Of a stretch of DNA of 64,000 nt, positions 56,135 to 64,000 are shown one piece after another (positions within the stretch are counted from its first letter, which is position 1; each line of letters opens with the position of its first letter). Source of the stretch: Croceibacterium sp. TMG7-5b_MA50. GTDB lineage: Bacteria > Pseudomonadota > Alphaproteobacteria > Sphingomonadales > Sphingomonadaceae. Both the position numbers and the translations under genes were made by a program. The notes beneath the pieces were generated by a model. It saw only the letters and a program-made list of their open reading frames with translations. It made no database searches and was not told the DNA's origin. The DNA lies in NCBI RefSeq assembly GCF_039830145.1, contig NZ_CP156082.1, positions 762,001-826,000 of the forward strand, read 5' to 3'.

Positions 56135-57367
56135 TTACGCGCCGCGCAGGATGCCGTGCTTCTTGCGGCCCAGGCTCAGCTTGCGCTCCTCGCCCGGCGC
56201 CAGCACGATCAGCTCCGCCGGGTCGGTGGCGGGCTGGTCGTCCAGCCGCACCGCGCCTTCCGCGATCTTGCGCTTCGCCTCGCCCCCGCTGGCGGCAAAG
56301 CCGATGCCGGTGCAGGCCGCGCCCAGCCGGATGCCGTCCGCCGGCACGCTCAACACCGGCAGGTCGCCGCCCAGCGCGCCGCCGGCAAAGGTCTGCGCCG
56401 CGGTGTCGGCTGCACCCTGCGCCGCCTCCCGGCCGCGCACCAATGCCGTGACCTCGTTTGCCAGCACGATCTTGGCGTCGTTGATCTCGGAACTCTGCAG
56501 CGCCTCCAGCCGGGCGATCTCGTCCAGCGGGAGGTCGGTGAACAGGCGCATGAACTTGCCGACGTCCCGGTCGTCCACATTGCGCCAGTACTGCCAGAAA
56601 TCATACGCGGGCAGCATGTCGTCGTTCAGCCACACGGCGCCGGCGACGGTCTTGCCCATCTTGCTGCCATCGGCGGTGGTCAGCAACGGGGTGGTCGCGC
56701 CGAACACCTCCGTCCCGTCCATCCGGCGGGCGAGCTCGATGCCGTTGACGATGTTGCCCCACTGGTCGCTGCCGCCCATCTGCAACCGGCAGCCATGGCG
56801 CTCAGCCAGCTCCCGGAAGTCGTAGGCCTGCAGGATCATGTAGTTGAATTCCAGGAAGCTCAGCGATTGCTCCCGATCCAGCCGCTGCTTGACCGAATCG
56901 AAGCTCAGCATCCGGTTCACGCTGAAATGCTGGCCGACCTCCCGCAGGAACGGGATATATTCCAGCCGGTCCAGCCACTCGGCATTGTCCAGCATGATGG
57001 CATCGGATGGGCCGTCGCCAAAGGTCAGGAACCGTTCGAACACCCGTTTGATGCTGGCGACGTTCTCCGCGATCGTCTCGGTCGTCAGCAGCTTGCGGGC
57101 GTCGTCCTTGAAACTGGGATCGCCGATCTTGCCGGTGCCGCCGCCCATCAGCACGATCGGCTTGTGCCCCGCCTGCTGCAACCGGCGCAGCAGCATGATC
57201 TGCACCAGGCCGCCAACATGCAGCGATGGTGCCGTTGGGTCGAAGCCGATATAGCCGGGCACCACCTGCCGCTGCGCCAGGGCATCAAGGCCCGCGGCAT
57301 CGGTCAGCTGGTGGATGTAGCCGCGCTCGTCGAGCAGGCGGAGGAGATCGGACTGGTACTGGCTCAT
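56135..57367 (-). CDS. tyrS: Tyrosine--tRNA ligase
   Basis: A 410-aa class I synthetase. The HIGH-type motif is [10 protein letters not shown], the tyrosine-binding motifs are QAYDF and GGSDQWGNI, and the KMSKS motif is [10 protein letters not shown]-terminal S4 domain binds tRNA ([14 protein letters not shown]). The ATG at 57365-57367 gives the family N-terminus ([20 protein letters not shown]). The frame upstream is open but is not protein-like. Confidence 0.97.
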   Translation of the reverse strand: MSQYQSDLLRLLDERGYIHQLTDAAGLDALAQRQVVPGYIGFDPTAPSLHVGGLVQIMLLRRLQQAGHKPIVLMGGGTGKIGDPSFKDDARKLLTTETIAENVASIKRVFERFLTFGDGPSDAIMLDNAEWLDRLEYIPFLREVGQHFSVNRMLSFDSVKQRLDREQSLSFLEFNYMILQAYDFRELAERHGCRLQMGGSDQWGNIVNGIELARRMDGTEVFGATTPLLTTADGSKMGKTVAGAVWLNDDMLPAYDFWQYWRNVDDRDVGKFMRLFTDLPLDEIARLEALQSSEINDAKIVLANEVTALVRGREAAQGAADTAAQTFAGGALGGDLPVLSVPADGIRLGAACTGIGFAASGGEAKRKIAEGAVRLDDQPATDPAELIVLAPGEERKLSLGRKKHGILRGA

Positions 57368-57410
57368 GGCCGGGCGCCGGTAGCACGCGGGGACGCGAGG
57401 GGGGAAGCCC

Positions 57411-57947
57411 ATGCAGACGTGGGAACTGGTGCCGCATCCGGCCATGCCGGCGGCGGGGGTCAGCGGGGTATCGGCCAGTGTGCTGGCGCCGGTGGACCGG
57501 TGGCTGCGGCTGCGCTGGCGCGTGGAGGGGGCGGCGGGGCTAGTCGTGCCACCCTTCGCCGGGCAGGTCCGGGCGGACGGATTGTGGCGCACCACATGCT
57601 TCGAATTGTTCGTGCAGCCCGCGGGCGGCACCGCATATGCCGAATTCAATTTCAGCCCGTCCGATCAATGGGCCGCCTACGACTTCACCGACCGGCGCAC
57701 CGGCATGGCGGAGCGGCCGGTGACGCCGCAGCCGGTCTGCACCATGCGGCGGGGCGGCAATCTGGCGATCTTCGACGTGGCGCTGCCACTTGCCACGGTG
57801 CCGCTCGGCTCCGTCGGATTGACGGCGGTGATCGAAGAGGCGGGAGGGGTGAAATCCTATTGGGCGCTGGCGCATGGCGGCACGGCGCCGGACTTCCACG
57901 ACCCGGCTTGCTTCACCGCATCGCTTGCGGCACCCCAAGCCACATGA
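57411..57947 (+). CDS. DOMON-like domain protein
   Basis: A 178-aa soluble beta-rich protein with the DOMON-like pattern ([39 protein letters not shown], then [18 protein letters not shown]). This type often occurs in sphingomonads. No signal peptide is evident, so it may be cytoplasmic. The role is unknown. Its stop overlaps the NamZ start (ATGA). It is the first gene of a three-gene operon and is divergent from tyrS. Confidence 0.78.
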   Translation: MQTWELVPHPAMPAAGVSGVSASVLAPVDRWLRLRWRVEGAAGLVVPPFAGQVRADGLWRTTCFELFVQPAGGTAYAEFNFSPSDQWAAYDFTDRRTGMAERPVTPQPVCTMRRGGNLAIFDVALPLATVPLGSVGLTAVIEEAGGVKSYWALAHGGTAPDFHDPACFTASLAAPQAT

Positions 57948-59146
57948 ACTTCGGCATCGACCGCCTGCTGGCGGATCCCGCGCTCCTACAGCAACTGTCC
58001 GGCCGGCGCGTGGCGCTGGTCGCGCATCCCGCATCCGTCACCCGCGACCTGACGCATTCGCTGGATGCGCTGATCGCCGCCGGCATCAACGTCACCGCCG
58101 CCTTCGGCCCGCAGCATGGCATCAAGGGCGACAAGCAGGACAACATGGTGGAGACGGCGGACGAGGTCGACGCCACCTACGGCATCCCGCTGTTCAGCCT
58201 CTATGGGGAGGTGCGCCGCCCCAGTGGCCAGATGATGAGCACGGCGGACGTGTTCCTGTTCGACCTGCAGGACCTTGGCTGCCGCATCTACACCTTCTGC
58301 ACCACGTTGCTTTATCTGCTGCAGGCGGCGGAAGCTGCGGGCAAGAGCGTCTGGGTGCTCGATCGACCCAATCCGGCCGGCCGCCCGGTCGAAGGCACGC
58401 TGCTGCTGGGCGGCCATGAAAGTTTCGTCGGCGCCGGTCCTATGCCGATGCGCCATGGGCTGACCATGGGGGAGATGGGGCACTGGTTCGTTGCCCGGTT
58501 CGGGCTGAACGTCGATTACCGGGTCATTGAGATGGAAGGCTGGCAGCCCGATGCCATGCCCGGCTTCGGCTGGCCGGAAGACCGGCTGTGGATCAATCCG
58601 AGCCCCAATGCCGCCACGCTCAACATGGCCCGTGCCTATGCCGGTACGGTGATGCTGGAAGGGACCACTCTGTCCGAAGGGCGCGGTACGACCCGCCCGC
58701 TGGAGGTGCTGTTCGGCGCCCCCGACATCTCCGCGTCGGACGTGCTGGTGGAGATGCGGCGGCTCGCGCCCGGCTGGCTGACCGGCTGCGGCCTGCGGGA
58801 GGCATGGTTCACGCCGACCTTCCACAAGCATGCAGGTGTGTTGTGCAACGCCCTGTTTGTCCACGCGGAAGGCACGTTCTACGACCATGCGGCGTTCCGC
58901 CCCTGGCGGTTGCAGGCGCTCGCCTGGAAGGCGATCCGCACGCTGTACCCGGACTATCCGCTGTGGCGCGACTTCCCGTATGAATACGAGTTCGACCGGC
59001 TGGCGATCGACGTCATCAATGGTGGCCCCGTCTTGCGCGAATGGGTCGACGACCCGGCGGCCCGGCCTGCCGACCTCGACGCGGTGACCTCGCCTGACGA
59101 GGCAGCGTGGCGCGCGGAGATCGCGCCGCTGCTGCTGTACCGCTGA
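57944..59146 (+). CDS. Exo-beta-N-acetylmuramidase NamZ-family protein (DUF1343)
   Basis: A 400-aa protein of the DUF1343/NamZ family. NamZ of Bacillus removes MurNAc from the non-reducing end of peptidoglycan fragments. It has VALVAHPASVTRDLTHS, FGPQHGIKGDKQDNM, LFSLYGEVRRPSGQMM, FDLQDLGCRIYTF and NPAGRP. No signal peptide is visible, unlike secreted NamZ, so it might act in the cytoplasm on imported fragments (inference). It starts within the preceding stop (ATGA) and its stop overlaps the next start (TGATG). Confidence 0.85.
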   Translation: MNFGIDRLLADPALLQQLSGRRVALVAHPASVTRDLTHSLDALIAAGINVTAAFGPQHGIKGDKQDNMVETADEVDATYGIPLFSLYGEVRRPSGQMMSTADVFLFDLQDLGCRIYTFCTTLLYLLQAAEAAGKSVWVLDRPNPAGRPVEGTLLLGGHESFVGAGPMPMRHGLTMGEMGHWFVARFGLNVDYRVIEMEGWQPDAMPGFGWPEDRLWINPSPNAATLNMARAYAGTVMLEGTTLSEGRGTTRPLEVLFGAPDISASDVLVEMRRLAPGWLTGCGLREAWFTPTFHKHAGVLCNALFVHAEGTFYDHAAFRPWRLQALAWKAIRTLYPDYPLWRDFPYEYEFDRLAIDVINGGPVLREWVDDPAARPADLDAVTSPDEAAWRAEIAPLLLYR

Positions 59147-60384
59147 TGCGTCGCCGCTCCTTTCTCGCGGGCAGTGCCGCGGGGCTCGCTGCTACGCTGG
59201 TGCCGCCGTTCGCCATGGCGCAGGACGGTCTGCCGAAACTCGGCGCCCGGGCGGTTCCGATCACCGTTGGCGAGCGACAGGACCGTGTCGCCCACGCGGC
59301 GGAACTGATGCGTTCGCACGATCTCGACGCCGTGCTGGTGGAGGCGGGCACCAGCCTCAGGTACTTCACCGGCGTGCAATGGTGGCGCAGCGAACGTCTG
59401 ACCGCCGCCATCATCACGCGGGAGGGGGAGATCGCCGTCGTCACCCCGTTCTTCGAAGAACCCAGCGTGCGCGAGACGCTGGCGCTGCCTGCGGAGATCC
59501 TGCCATGGGACGAGGATGAGGACCCTACCGCCAAGGTGGCCGACTGGCTGAAAACGCGTGGTTTGGGGCAGGGGCGCATCGGCATCGAGGAAACCGTCCG
59601 TTATTTCGCGGTCGATGGCCTCGCCGCGGCGCTGCCGGGTACCACGCTGGTCAGCGCCAATCCCGTGGTCCGTGGCTGCCGCATGGTCAAAAGCGCCGCC
59701 GAACTCGCGCTGATGCAGCTCGCCACGGACATCACGATGGCGGCATATCGCCATGCGGCGCCACGGATCGAGCGCGGAATGGGTCCATCCGACATCTCCG
59801 CCCTGATCAACGGCGCCACGAAGCAGATGGGCGGCAACCCGGAATTCGCCCTCGTTCTGCTAGGGGAGGCGAGCGCCTATCCCCACGGCAGTGGTCGCCC
59901 GCAGCAAGTGCGCGACGGCGAAGTGATCCTGCTCGACAGCGGGTGCAATGTCGAAGGATATCAGTCAGATATCTCGCGCTCCTTCGTCTTCGGCGAACCC
60001 ACCGCCTTCCAGCGTCAGGTCTGGCAGCAGATGCGTCAGGGTCAGGACGTCGCGATCGCCGCCGCCCGCATCGGTGCCACGGCCGGCAGCATCGACGACG
60101 CCGTACGCAGCTTCTACGAAGGATTGGGCTACGGCCCCGGCTACCGCCTGCCCGGCACCTCCCATCGCACGGGCCACGGCATCGGTCTCGACGGGCACGA
60201 GCCGGTCCACCTGGTCCGCGGCGAGCAGACGCGCCTGGCGCCCGGCATGTGCTTCAGCAACGAACCGGGCATCTACATTCCCGGCCAGTTCGGCATCCGG
60301 CTTGAAGACTGCTTCTGGATGGAGGAGGACGGCCCCCGCTGGTTCAGCACCCCGGCGCCTTCGATCGACGATCCGTTCGGCTGA
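59146..60384 (+). CDS. M24-family metallopeptidase with Tat signal
   Basis: A 412-aa creatinase/prolidase-like protein. The N-terminus MRRRSFLAGSAAGLAATLVPPFAMAQ is a twin-arginine signal, so it goes to the periplasm. The peptidase domain has the two-metal ligands: LLDSGCNVEGYQSDISRSF (two Asp), HRTGHGIGLDGHEP (His), NEPGIY and RLEDCFWM (Glu). The start overlaps the NamZ stop by one base (TGATG). The substrate is likely X-Pro peptides, but this is a family guess. The link to NamZ hints at cell-wall peptide turnover. Confidence 0.85.
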   Translation: MRRRSFLAGSAAGLAATLVPPFAMAQDGLPKLGARAVPITVGERQDRVAHAAELMRSHDLDAVLVEAGTSLRYFTGVQWWRSERLTAAIITREGEIAVVTPFFEEPSVRETLALPAEILPWDEDEDPTAKVADWLKTRGLGQGRIGIEETVRYFAVDGLAAALPGTTLVSANPVVRGCRMVKSAAELALMQLATDITMAAYRHAAPRIERGMGPSDISALINGATKQMGGNPEFALVLLGEASAYPHGSGRPQQVRDGEVILLDSGCNVEGYQSDISRSFVFGEPTAFQRQVWQQMRQGQDVAIAAARIGATAGSIDDAVRSFYEGLGYGPGYRLPGTSHRTGHGIGLDGHEPVHLVRGEQTRLAPGMCFSNEPGIYIPGQFGIRLEDCFWMEEDGPRWFSTPAPSIDDPFG

Positions 60385-60668
60385 TCAGCGCGCCGGCACC
60401 AGCAAGGGGCGGTTCGGGTCAATCTTCGGTACGTGTCTGAGTTCGCCAGTCTGCATCAGCAGGACGGAACAGCCATTCAGGCGATGTTCGACAGCCTTGT
60501 AAAGCAGCGGCGTGTCCGCATGAGCGGTGCCATCGCGGCGTCCGGGTACGGTCTCGTCAGCCGCCTGTATCGGCATCACGTTCGCGCAGCGCCGCGCGTT
60601 GGGTTCGAGCGGGCCGGTGACCGGTGCGGCAGGAGCAAGGGCAGCGCGATGATGGTGAGGGACTGCAT
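60385..60668 (-). pseudogene. Frameshifted small exported protein gene
   Basis: The ATG at 60666-60668 has AAGGAGA 6 nt upstream and starts a signal-peptide-like MQSLTIIALPLLLP, but this frame ends after 30 codons (MQSLT...GAART). A neighbouring minus-strand frame runs from the same region to 60385 and reads like a mature protein (APVTGPLEPNARR..., VPGRRDGTAHADTPLLYKAVEHRLNGC). Joining them needs a single-base shift near 60620-60640. The gene is either decayed or the base is wrong. The mature part has a VEHR and NGCSVLLM segment. No function is known. Confidence 0.55.
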
Positions 60669-60725
60669 GGCAAATCTCCTTCGCAGCCGAAGGATACGCC
60701 ATCCGCGCCCGCACACAAGCTCCAG

Positions 60726-61457
60726 CTAGTCGCGCGGCTCTCGCTCTAGCGCGGACAGGACCCCCCGCATGGTGCGGACCTCCAGGTGATTCCAGGCGGG
60801 TTTGGTCAGCATCGTGCGGAGTGTGCGGCGCGTGCTGGCGGCGCGGCTTTCGGGCGCGAAATAGCCGCGCGGTTCCAACAGACGTTCCAAATGGGCGATC
60901 ATGCCCTCAAGTTCCTCCTGCGGGGCCGGGGGCAGCAGCTCCTCGGTCGTCGGCACCGCCAGATGCTGCGTACGGGACCAGCCATACGCCACCAGGATCA
61001 CCGCCTGGGCCAGGTTGAGCGAGGCGAACTGGGGATTGATCGGCACCGTCAAGATCGCCCGGGCAAGCGCCACGTCCTCCGTCTCTAGACCCGATCGCTC
61101 GGGCCCGAACAGGATGGCGCTGCGGCCCTGTGCCTCAGCGATGGCACGACCGGCCTCCTCCGGACCGACGACAGGCTTTGTGACGCCGCGTTTGCGCACG
61201 GTGGTGGCGTAGACATGGGCGCAGTCGGCGACCGCCTCGGCGGTGCTGGCGAACACCTTGGCGCCTTCCAGCACGATGTCGGCACCCGAGGCTGCCGGAC
61301 CGGCGGATGGGTTGGGCCAACCGTCACGCGGTTCTACCAGCCGCAGCTCGGTTAGGCCGAAATTGAGCATGGCGCGCGCCGCCTTGCCGATATTCTCGCC
61401 AAGCTGCGGCCGCACGAGGACGATGATGGGAGGAGCGCCGAGCGCTTCCATGGCCAT
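60726..61457 (-). CDS. trmJ: tRNA/rRNA 2'-O-methyltransferase (TrmJ-like)
   Basis: A 243-aa SPOUT-class methyltransferase. It starts [41 protein letters not shown] and has the knot motifs ILFGPERSGLETEDV and VPINPQFASLNLAQAV. TrmJ methylates position 32 of some tRNAs. It is the last gene of the rpiB-glyA-nrdR run, overlapping nrdR by one base. Confidence 0.9.
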   Translation of the reverse strand: MAMEALGAPPIIVLVRPQLGENIGKAARAMLNFGLTELRLVEPRDGWPNPSAGPAASGADIVLEGAKVFASTAEAVADCAHVYATTVRKRGVTKPVVGPEEAGRAIAEAQGRSAILFGPERSGLETEDVALARAILTVPINPQFASLNLAQAVILVAYGWSRTQHLAVPTTEELLPPAPQEELEGMIAHLERLLEPRGYFAPESRAASTRRTLRTMLTKPAWNHLEVRTMRGVLSALEREPRD

Positions 61458-61918
61458 CAGCGACCGCCCACGTCGCGCACGGTGCTGGCGAAATCCTCGA
61501 AATCGCGGGCATCTTCGAAGTCGCGGTAGACGGAGGCGAAGCGGATGCAGGCCACCGCATCGAGTTCACGCAGATTGTCCATCACCAGCTCGCCAATTCG
61601 AGCGGAGGGTACCTCCGCCTCACCCGAAATTTCCAGCTGGCGCTGGATGGAGGAGACGAACTGATCGATCCGTTCCTGCGGTACCGGACGCTTGCGGCAG
61701 GCGAGGGCGACGGATTGTTCGATCTTGCCGCGGTCGAACGGCTCGCGCCGGCCGCTCGCCTTCACGACCATCACCTCACGCAATTGCACCCGTTCGAACG
61801 TGGTGAACCGCGCCCCGCAACCTTCGCACTGCCGCCGTCGCCGGATGGCGGTGCTGTCTTCGGAGGGGCGCGAATCCTTTACCTGGGTGTCGTCATGCGC
61901 GCAGAACGGGCATCGCAT
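61457..61918 (-). CDS. nrdR: Transcriptional repressor NrdR
   Basis: A 153-aa repressor of ribonucleotide reductase genes. It has the zinc ribbon [17 protein letters not shown]...[13 protein letters not shown] and an ATP-cone domain ([29 protein letters not shown]). The end overlaps the trmJ start by one base. The small gene upstream ends 3 nt before it. The glyA-nrdR neighbourhood is common in proteobacteria. Confidence 0.97.
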   Translation of the reverse strand: MRCPFCAHDDTQVKDSRPSEDSTAIRRRRQCEGCGARFTTFERVQLREVMVVKASGRREPFDRGKIEQSVALACRKRPVPQERIDQFVSSIQRQLEISGEAEVPSARIGELVMDNLRELDAVACIRFASVYRDFEDARDFEDFASTVRDVGGR

Positions 61919-61921
61919 GGA

Positions 61922-62146
61922 TCAGGGGCGCAGCCGCTTGTAGAGCATGTAGCCGGCGCCCGCGATCAGGCCGATGGGCAGGGTGACGACCGGCAACACT
62001 GCGCCGGCGACCGCACCCACGGCTGCGCCGGTCAGCACCGGCTTGGTCGAAGGATGAGCCATCCCGCCCTTGGCCATGCCCTTCAGTTCGGAGGTGGCAT
62101 CGTCCAGCAGGCTGCCGGGACGCTGCGGATCGTTGTCGTAGGGCAT
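61922..62146 (-). CDS. Small glycine-rich membrane protein, unknown
   Basis: A 74-aa protein with one hydrophobic Ala/Gly/Val segment (VLTGAAVGAVAGAVLPVVTLPIGLIAGAGYMLYKRLR). GGAG precedes the ATG at 62146 by 7 nt. A TTG one codon upstream is an alternative. It lies between glyA and nrdR with gaps of 3 nt on both sides, so it is co-transcribed. No family is recognised. It could be a small inner-membrane protein. Confidence 0.75.
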   Translation of the reverse strand: MPYDNDPQRPGSLLDDATSELKGMAKGGMAHPSTKPVLTGAAVGAVAGAVLPVVTLPIGLIAGAGYMLYKRLRP

Positions 62147-62149
62147 CAA

Positions 62150-63475
62150 TTATCTCCCGGGATAGACAGGAAAGGCCTGGCACAGTTCGCTTGCCTGGCG
62201 GCGCACAGCCTCTTCTACCTGCGCGTCGCCCTCCTCACCGTTGCGGGAGAGGCCGGCGACCACGTCGGCGATCATGCGCCCGACCTGCGCGAACTCGGCC
62301 GTGCCGAAGCCGCGGGTCGTAGCAGCCGGGGTGCCGAGCCGGATGCCGGAGGTGATGAACGGGGAGCGCGGATCGAACGGGATCGCGTTCTTGTTGCAGG
62401 TCAGGAAAGCGCGATCGAGCGCCTTTTCCGCCGCCTTGCCGGTGACATCCGCCTGGGTCAGGTCGACCAGCACCAGGTGGTTGTCCGTCCCGCCGGAGAC
62501 GCAGGGTACGCCTGCCTGCGCAAGCGAGTCGGCCAGCGCCCTGGCATTGGCGACGATCTGCGCGGCATAGTCACGGAAGGAAGGCCGCAGCGCCTCCCCG
62601 AAAGCGACCGCCTTGCCCGCGATGACGTGCATCAGCGGCCCGCCCTGCAGGCCGGGGAAAATGGCGGAGTTGAACTTCTTCGCCAGTGCCTCGTCATCGG
62701 TCAGGATCACGCCCGAACGGGGGCCGCGCAGGCTCTTGTGCGTGGTTGTGGTCACGACATGGGCATGAGGGAAGGGGGAGGGATGCACGCCGCCGGCGAC
62801 CAGGCCGGAGAAGTGCGACATGTCGATCAGCAGGTATGCGCCCACCTCGTCCGCGATGGCTCGGAAGGCGGCGAAGTCCCAGTGGCGCGGATAGGCGGTG
62901 CCGCCCGCGATGATGAGCTTCGGCTTGTGCTCCCGCGCAAGGCTGGTCACCTGCTCCATGTCGAGCAGGCTGTCTTCCCGCCGCACGCCGTAAGGCACGG
63001 CGTTGAACCACTTGCCGCTCATGTTCACGGGACTGCCATGGGTCAGGTGCCCGCCGCTGGCGAGATCCAGCCCCATGAAGGTGTCACCAGGGTTCAGCAG
63101 TGCCAGGAACACGGCCTGGTTCATCTGGCTGCCCGAATTGGGCTGCACATTGGCGAAGTTGCAGCCGAACAGCCGTGTCACCCGCTCGATCGCGAGCCGC
63201 TCCACCTCGTCTGCGTATTCGCAGCCGCCGTAATAGCGCTTGCCAGGATAACCCTCGGCATATTTGTTGGTGAAGACCGATCCGGTCGCTTCCAGCACGG
63301 CGGGGCTGGCGATGTTCTCGCTGGCGATCAGTTCGATCCGGTCACGCTGGCGCCCGAGTTCCCGGCCGATGATTGCGGCGACATCGGGATCGGCATCTTC
63401 CAGCGTGTCGTGCCAGAAGGTCTTGAGCGGAGTGGAGGTGGCCGTTTGATCGCGGTCGAGCGTGGGCGTGGTCAT
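62150..63475 (-). CDS. glyA: Serine hydroxymethyltransferase
   Basis: A 441-aa PLP enzyme that makes glycine and methylene-tetrahydrofolate from serine. It has [38 protein letters not shown] and the PLP-lysine region [16 protein letters not shown]. The N-terminus carries a 20-residue extension ([20 protein letters not shown]). The ATG at 63473-63475 overlaps the rpiB stop (ATGA). Confidence 0.97.
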   Translation of the reverse strand: MTTPTLDRDQTATSTPLKTFWHDTLEDADPDVAAIIGRELGRQRDRIELIASENIASPAVLEATGSVFTNKYAEGYPGKRYYGGCEYADEVERLAIERVTRLFGCNFANVQPNSGSQMNQAVFLALLNPGDTFMGLDLASGGHLTHGSPVNMSGKWFNAVPYGVRREDSLLDMEQVTSLAREHKPKLIIAGGTAYPRHWDFAAFRAIADEVGAYLLIDMSHFSGLVAGGVHPSPFPHAHVVTTTTHKSLRGPRSGVILTDDEALAKKFNSAIFPGLQGGPLMHVIAGKAVAFGEALRPSFRDYAAQIVANARALADSLAQAGVPCVSGGTDNHLVLVDLTQADVTGKAAEKALDRAFLTCNKNAIPFDPRSPFITSGIRLGTPAATTRGFGTAEFAQVGRMIADVVAGLSRNGEEGDAQVEEAVRRQASELCQAFPVYPGR

Positions 63476-63924
63476 GCCGGTTCCTGATTCAACTGAGGCT
63501 GGGAAAGCTTGTCGACGCGGCGCTGGTGCCGGCCGCCTTCGAAGGGGGTGTCGAGAAAGGCCGCAAGGCATGCCCGGGCCATTTCCGGACCGATCAGCCG
63601 CGCGCCCATGGCGATGGCGTTCGCATCGTTGTGCGTCCGCGCGAGCCGGGCCGACAAGGGTTCGCTGACCAGCGCGCAGCGCACAGCCGCATGGCGGTTG
63701 GCGGCAATCGAGATGCCGATGCCCGACCCGCACAGCGCTACACCGAGCGCCGCCTGATTGTCGCCGATCGCCTGCGCCAGACGGTAGCCATAGTCGGGAT
63801 AATCGACCGAGCTGGCACTGTCCGGGCCAAGGTCAACAACCTCGTACCCGATGTCGGCAAGCCACTGGGCAAGATCCGCTTTCAGGTCGAAAGCGGCGTG
63901 GTCGGACGCGATCGCGATCTTCAT
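63472..63924 (-). CDS. rpiB: Ribose-5-phosphate isomerase B
   Basis: A 150-aa enzyme of the RpiB/LacAB family that interconverts ribose-5-phosphate and ribulose-5-phosphate. The motifs are [14 protein letters not shown] and [15 protein letters not shown] (catalytic Cys), and [14 protein letters not shown]. The ATG at 63922-63924 ([14 protein letters not shown]) is the family start. The stop overlaps glyA. The last 76 nt of the window presumably hold its promoter. Confidence 0.94.
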   Translation of the reverse strand: MKIAIASDHAAFDLKADLAQWLADIGYEVVDLGPDSASSVDYPDYGYRLAQAIGDNQAALGVALCGSGIGISIAANRHAAVRCALVSEPLSARLARTHNDANAIAMGARLIGPEMARACLAAFLDTPFEGGRHQRRVDKLSQPQLNQEPA

Positions 63925-64000
63925 GGGCGCGCCCATAGCGCAAGCGGGCATCGCTGGCCACCCGCTCCGACAGCGGCATTATCCTGCCGGCGGACCGGCA

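Noticed and set aside
55640-57943. Open frame extending NamZ upstream over tyrS and the PilZ gene
   Set aside because: The upstream part is antisense to tyrS and the PilZ gene; the ATG at 57944 gives the normal DUF1343 protein.
1-64000. CRISPR arrays, insertion sequences, prophage or integrase genes
   Set aside because: No regularly spaced repeats, transposase, recombinase or phage structural proteins were seen.

Overview
The window is a dense, GC-rich bacterial chromosome segment. It looks like an alphaproteobacterium of the order Sphingomonadales. Supporting signs are a GAAC-N7-GAAC type SOS box in front of lexA, a stand-alone NDUFS4-like complex I subunit gene, a DOMON-like protein of the sphingomonad type, acidic C-terminal tails on L9 and L25, and the lexA-moeA-moaC order. 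No genus can be fixed from this evidence alone. No transposase, phage gene, CRISPR array or rRNA was seen. One tRNA (Asn, GTT) is present.

Layout, left to right. 1-9.3 kb: start of gltA (TTG start), gltX, comEC, a Mur ligase (Mpl/MurC-like) divergent from an LD-carboxypeptidase, fabD-fabG and dnaN with a terminator. 9.3-14.0 kb: a small unknown gene, tRNA-Asn, nadK, a c-di-GMP protein with a degenerate GGDEF and an intact EAL domain, zapE and sdhB. 14.1-24.7 kb: an accessory surface-glycan island with a membrane acyltransferase, a Tat/lipoprotein SGNH protein, an IMPase-family phosphatase, an unusual two-domain NeuB-type synthase, a NeuA-like cytidylyltransferase, a HAD phosphatase, a GT4 glycosyltransferase, a TagF-like glycerophosphotransferase, a Wzx-like flippase and a sugar-nucleotidyltransferase-like protein. 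24.7-33.9 kb: hrpB, an NDUFS4-like gene, sodB, vanZ-like, phospholipase D, folE, a divergent MurA paralogue and an OprP-like porin behind a candidate Pho box.

34-45 kb: the rpsF-rpsR-rplI operon with a strong terminator, a DUF808 membrane protein, autoregulated lexA, moaC-moeA, a PadR regulator with a collagen-like hexapeptide repeat, ychF-trpC, a GNAT gene, pth, rplY and two tandem GumN/TraB lipoproteins. 45-54 kb: glyQ-glyS-ppdK, a methyltransferase divergent from comF, a candidate non-coding RNA with an orphan terminator, hisI without a canonical start codon, and a cysteine synthase. 54-64 kb: an MFS exporter, a PilZ protein, tyrS, a DOMON-like - NamZ (DUF1343) - M24 peptidase operon, a frameshifted small exported protein, and a leftward rpiB-glyA-(small membrane protein)-nrdR-trmJ run.

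Many neighbours are coupled by ATGA, GTGA or TGATG overlaps, which fixed many start sites. Two themes stand out. The first is the glycan island, which appears to activate a nonulosonate-like or other 3-deoxy sugar acid through the NeuB/NeuA pair. The second is peptidoglycan recycling and synthesis, spread over the Mpl/LdcA pair, NamZ and the divergent MurA.
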